This document shows, one piece after another, positions 63,698 through 64,000 of a stretch of DNA of 64,000 nt. The DNA is from Devosia sp. Root635 (GTDB lineage: Bacteria > Pseudomonadota > Alphaproteobacteria > Rhizobiales > Devosiaceae). Each line of letters starts with the position of its first letter. Position 1 is the first letter of the stretch. The stretch spans positions 248,001 to 312,000 of the forward strand of contig NZ_LMGZ01000019.1 of NCBI RefSeq assembly GCF_001427605.1. Reading direction: 5' to 3'. The position numbers and the translations under genes were made by a program. The notes beneath the pieces were generated by a model. That model made no database searches. It worked only from the letters and a program-made list of their open reading frames with translations, and was not told the DNA's origin.

Positions 63698-63908
63698 ATT
63701 TTGGTCCTTCTCTGCGGGGTCGTCCCGCGAGACATAGGATCCATCAGTCCAAACGCCAAACCCACCCGCGGGCGCAACGCGCTGGCGGATGGTGGCCTCC
63801 GGGATCGGTTTATACCCTTAGGGGTCCCGGTCGGCTGGTCAGGAACGAAGCCTGATGAATGGGCCAGCGTTTAGGGGAAAGGGGCCGCAGAGTCAAGGAA
63901 GCGGCGGC

Positions 63909-64000
63909 TCAAACCTTGAACGCCACCCGCAACCCGCCCCAATGTCGGCCATTGACCGTGATCGGTGCCGAGCAATCCTTCATCAGCGCAAATTGCCCGC
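63909..64000 (-). CDS. C-terminal end of a methyl-accepting chemotaxis-type protein (partial)
   Basis: Only the last 30 residues are in the window, ending 'SAPITVNGRHWGGLRVAFKV' followed by TGA at 63911-63909. The 'PITVNGRHWGxLRxAF' ending is one I associate with alphaproteobacterial methyl-accepting chemotaxis proteins with a C-terminal PAS/Cache-like segment. This rests on a short stretch and needs the flanking sequence. Confidence 0.6.
   Translation of the reverse strand, partial: GQFALMKDCSAPITVNGRHWGGLRVAFKV

Noticed and set aside
63820..63890. Possible 4.5S SRP RNA upstream of ffh (GGTCAGGAACGAAGCCTG)
   Set aside because: It resembles the SRP RNA word GGTCAGGTCCGG only superficially; the conserved GGAAGCAGCC loop is absent.

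Overview
This is a GC-rich, gene-dense chromosomal window from an alphaproteobacterium. Several features point to the Hyphomicrobiales: the split F1 ATP synthase operon atpHAGDC without F0 genes, the run rplU-rpmA-GNAT-obgE-proB-proA-nadD-rsfS-rlmH-envC-ctpA-yibQ-like-rppH, an L21 with an Ala/Lys-rich C-terminal extension, a short class-2 ArgC, and sdhCDAB. Devosia or a close relative is my best guess, but that is inference from gene order and protein flavour; no 16S or other decisive marker is present. I see no insertion sequence, prophage, plasmid function or CRISPR array. The window reads as core chromosome with scattered palindromic intergenic repeats.

Layout. 1-5124 (minus): a CapA-like gene followed by an oligopeptide-type ABC transporter (two ATPases, two permeases, the last cut by the window edge). 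5559-5648: tRNA-Ser(CGA). 5925-6698: an exported MBL-fold hydrolase. 6926-20408 (plus): a long run of housekeeping genes covering ribosomal proteins L21 and L27, three overlapping acetyltransferases, ObgE, proline synthesis (proB, proA), NAD synthesis (nadD), ribosome silencing and 23S methylation (rsfS, rlmH), a cell-wall/division cassette (EnvC-like, CtpA, YibQ-like), RppH and an aspartate/glutamate racemase. 20534-25507 (minus): F1 ATP synthase. 25991-29295 (minus): priA, an L,D-transpeptidase and a small exported protein. 29463-33603 (plus): a small ORF, xerC, a DMT exporter and a secreted protein made of seven Asp/Cys-rich repeats. 33687-38705 (minus): a TPR methyltransferase and succinate dehydrogenase, with an extra small secreted Cys protein between sdhA and sdhB. 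38966-42622: AraC/GyrI regulator, NudK, DUF1737, beta-carbonic anhydrase and two secreted EF-hand proteins. 42633-44985 (minus): a DMT exporter and asd, the latter preceded by a possible Thr/Lys leader peptide. 45110-54686: outer-membrane proteins, a flavoprotein, an LLM oxidoreductase, a diguanylate cyclase, RidA, leuD, argC, deoD and a helical protein. 54918-57443 (plus): an uncharacterised operon of membrane protein, ClpP-fold protein and small basic protein. 57619-64000: CPBP protease, Rnk-like factor, glutamate-type dehydrogenase, leuB, rpsP, ffh and the C-terminal end of a chemotaxis-type protein.

Most promising leads: the asd leader with a TKTTKT peptide just downstream of a good promoter; the seven-repeat secreted protein; the small Cys protein inside the sdh operon; and the membrane/ClpP-fold operon. 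At least four families of palindromic intergenic repeats recur through the window and account for most of its longer non-coding stretches.
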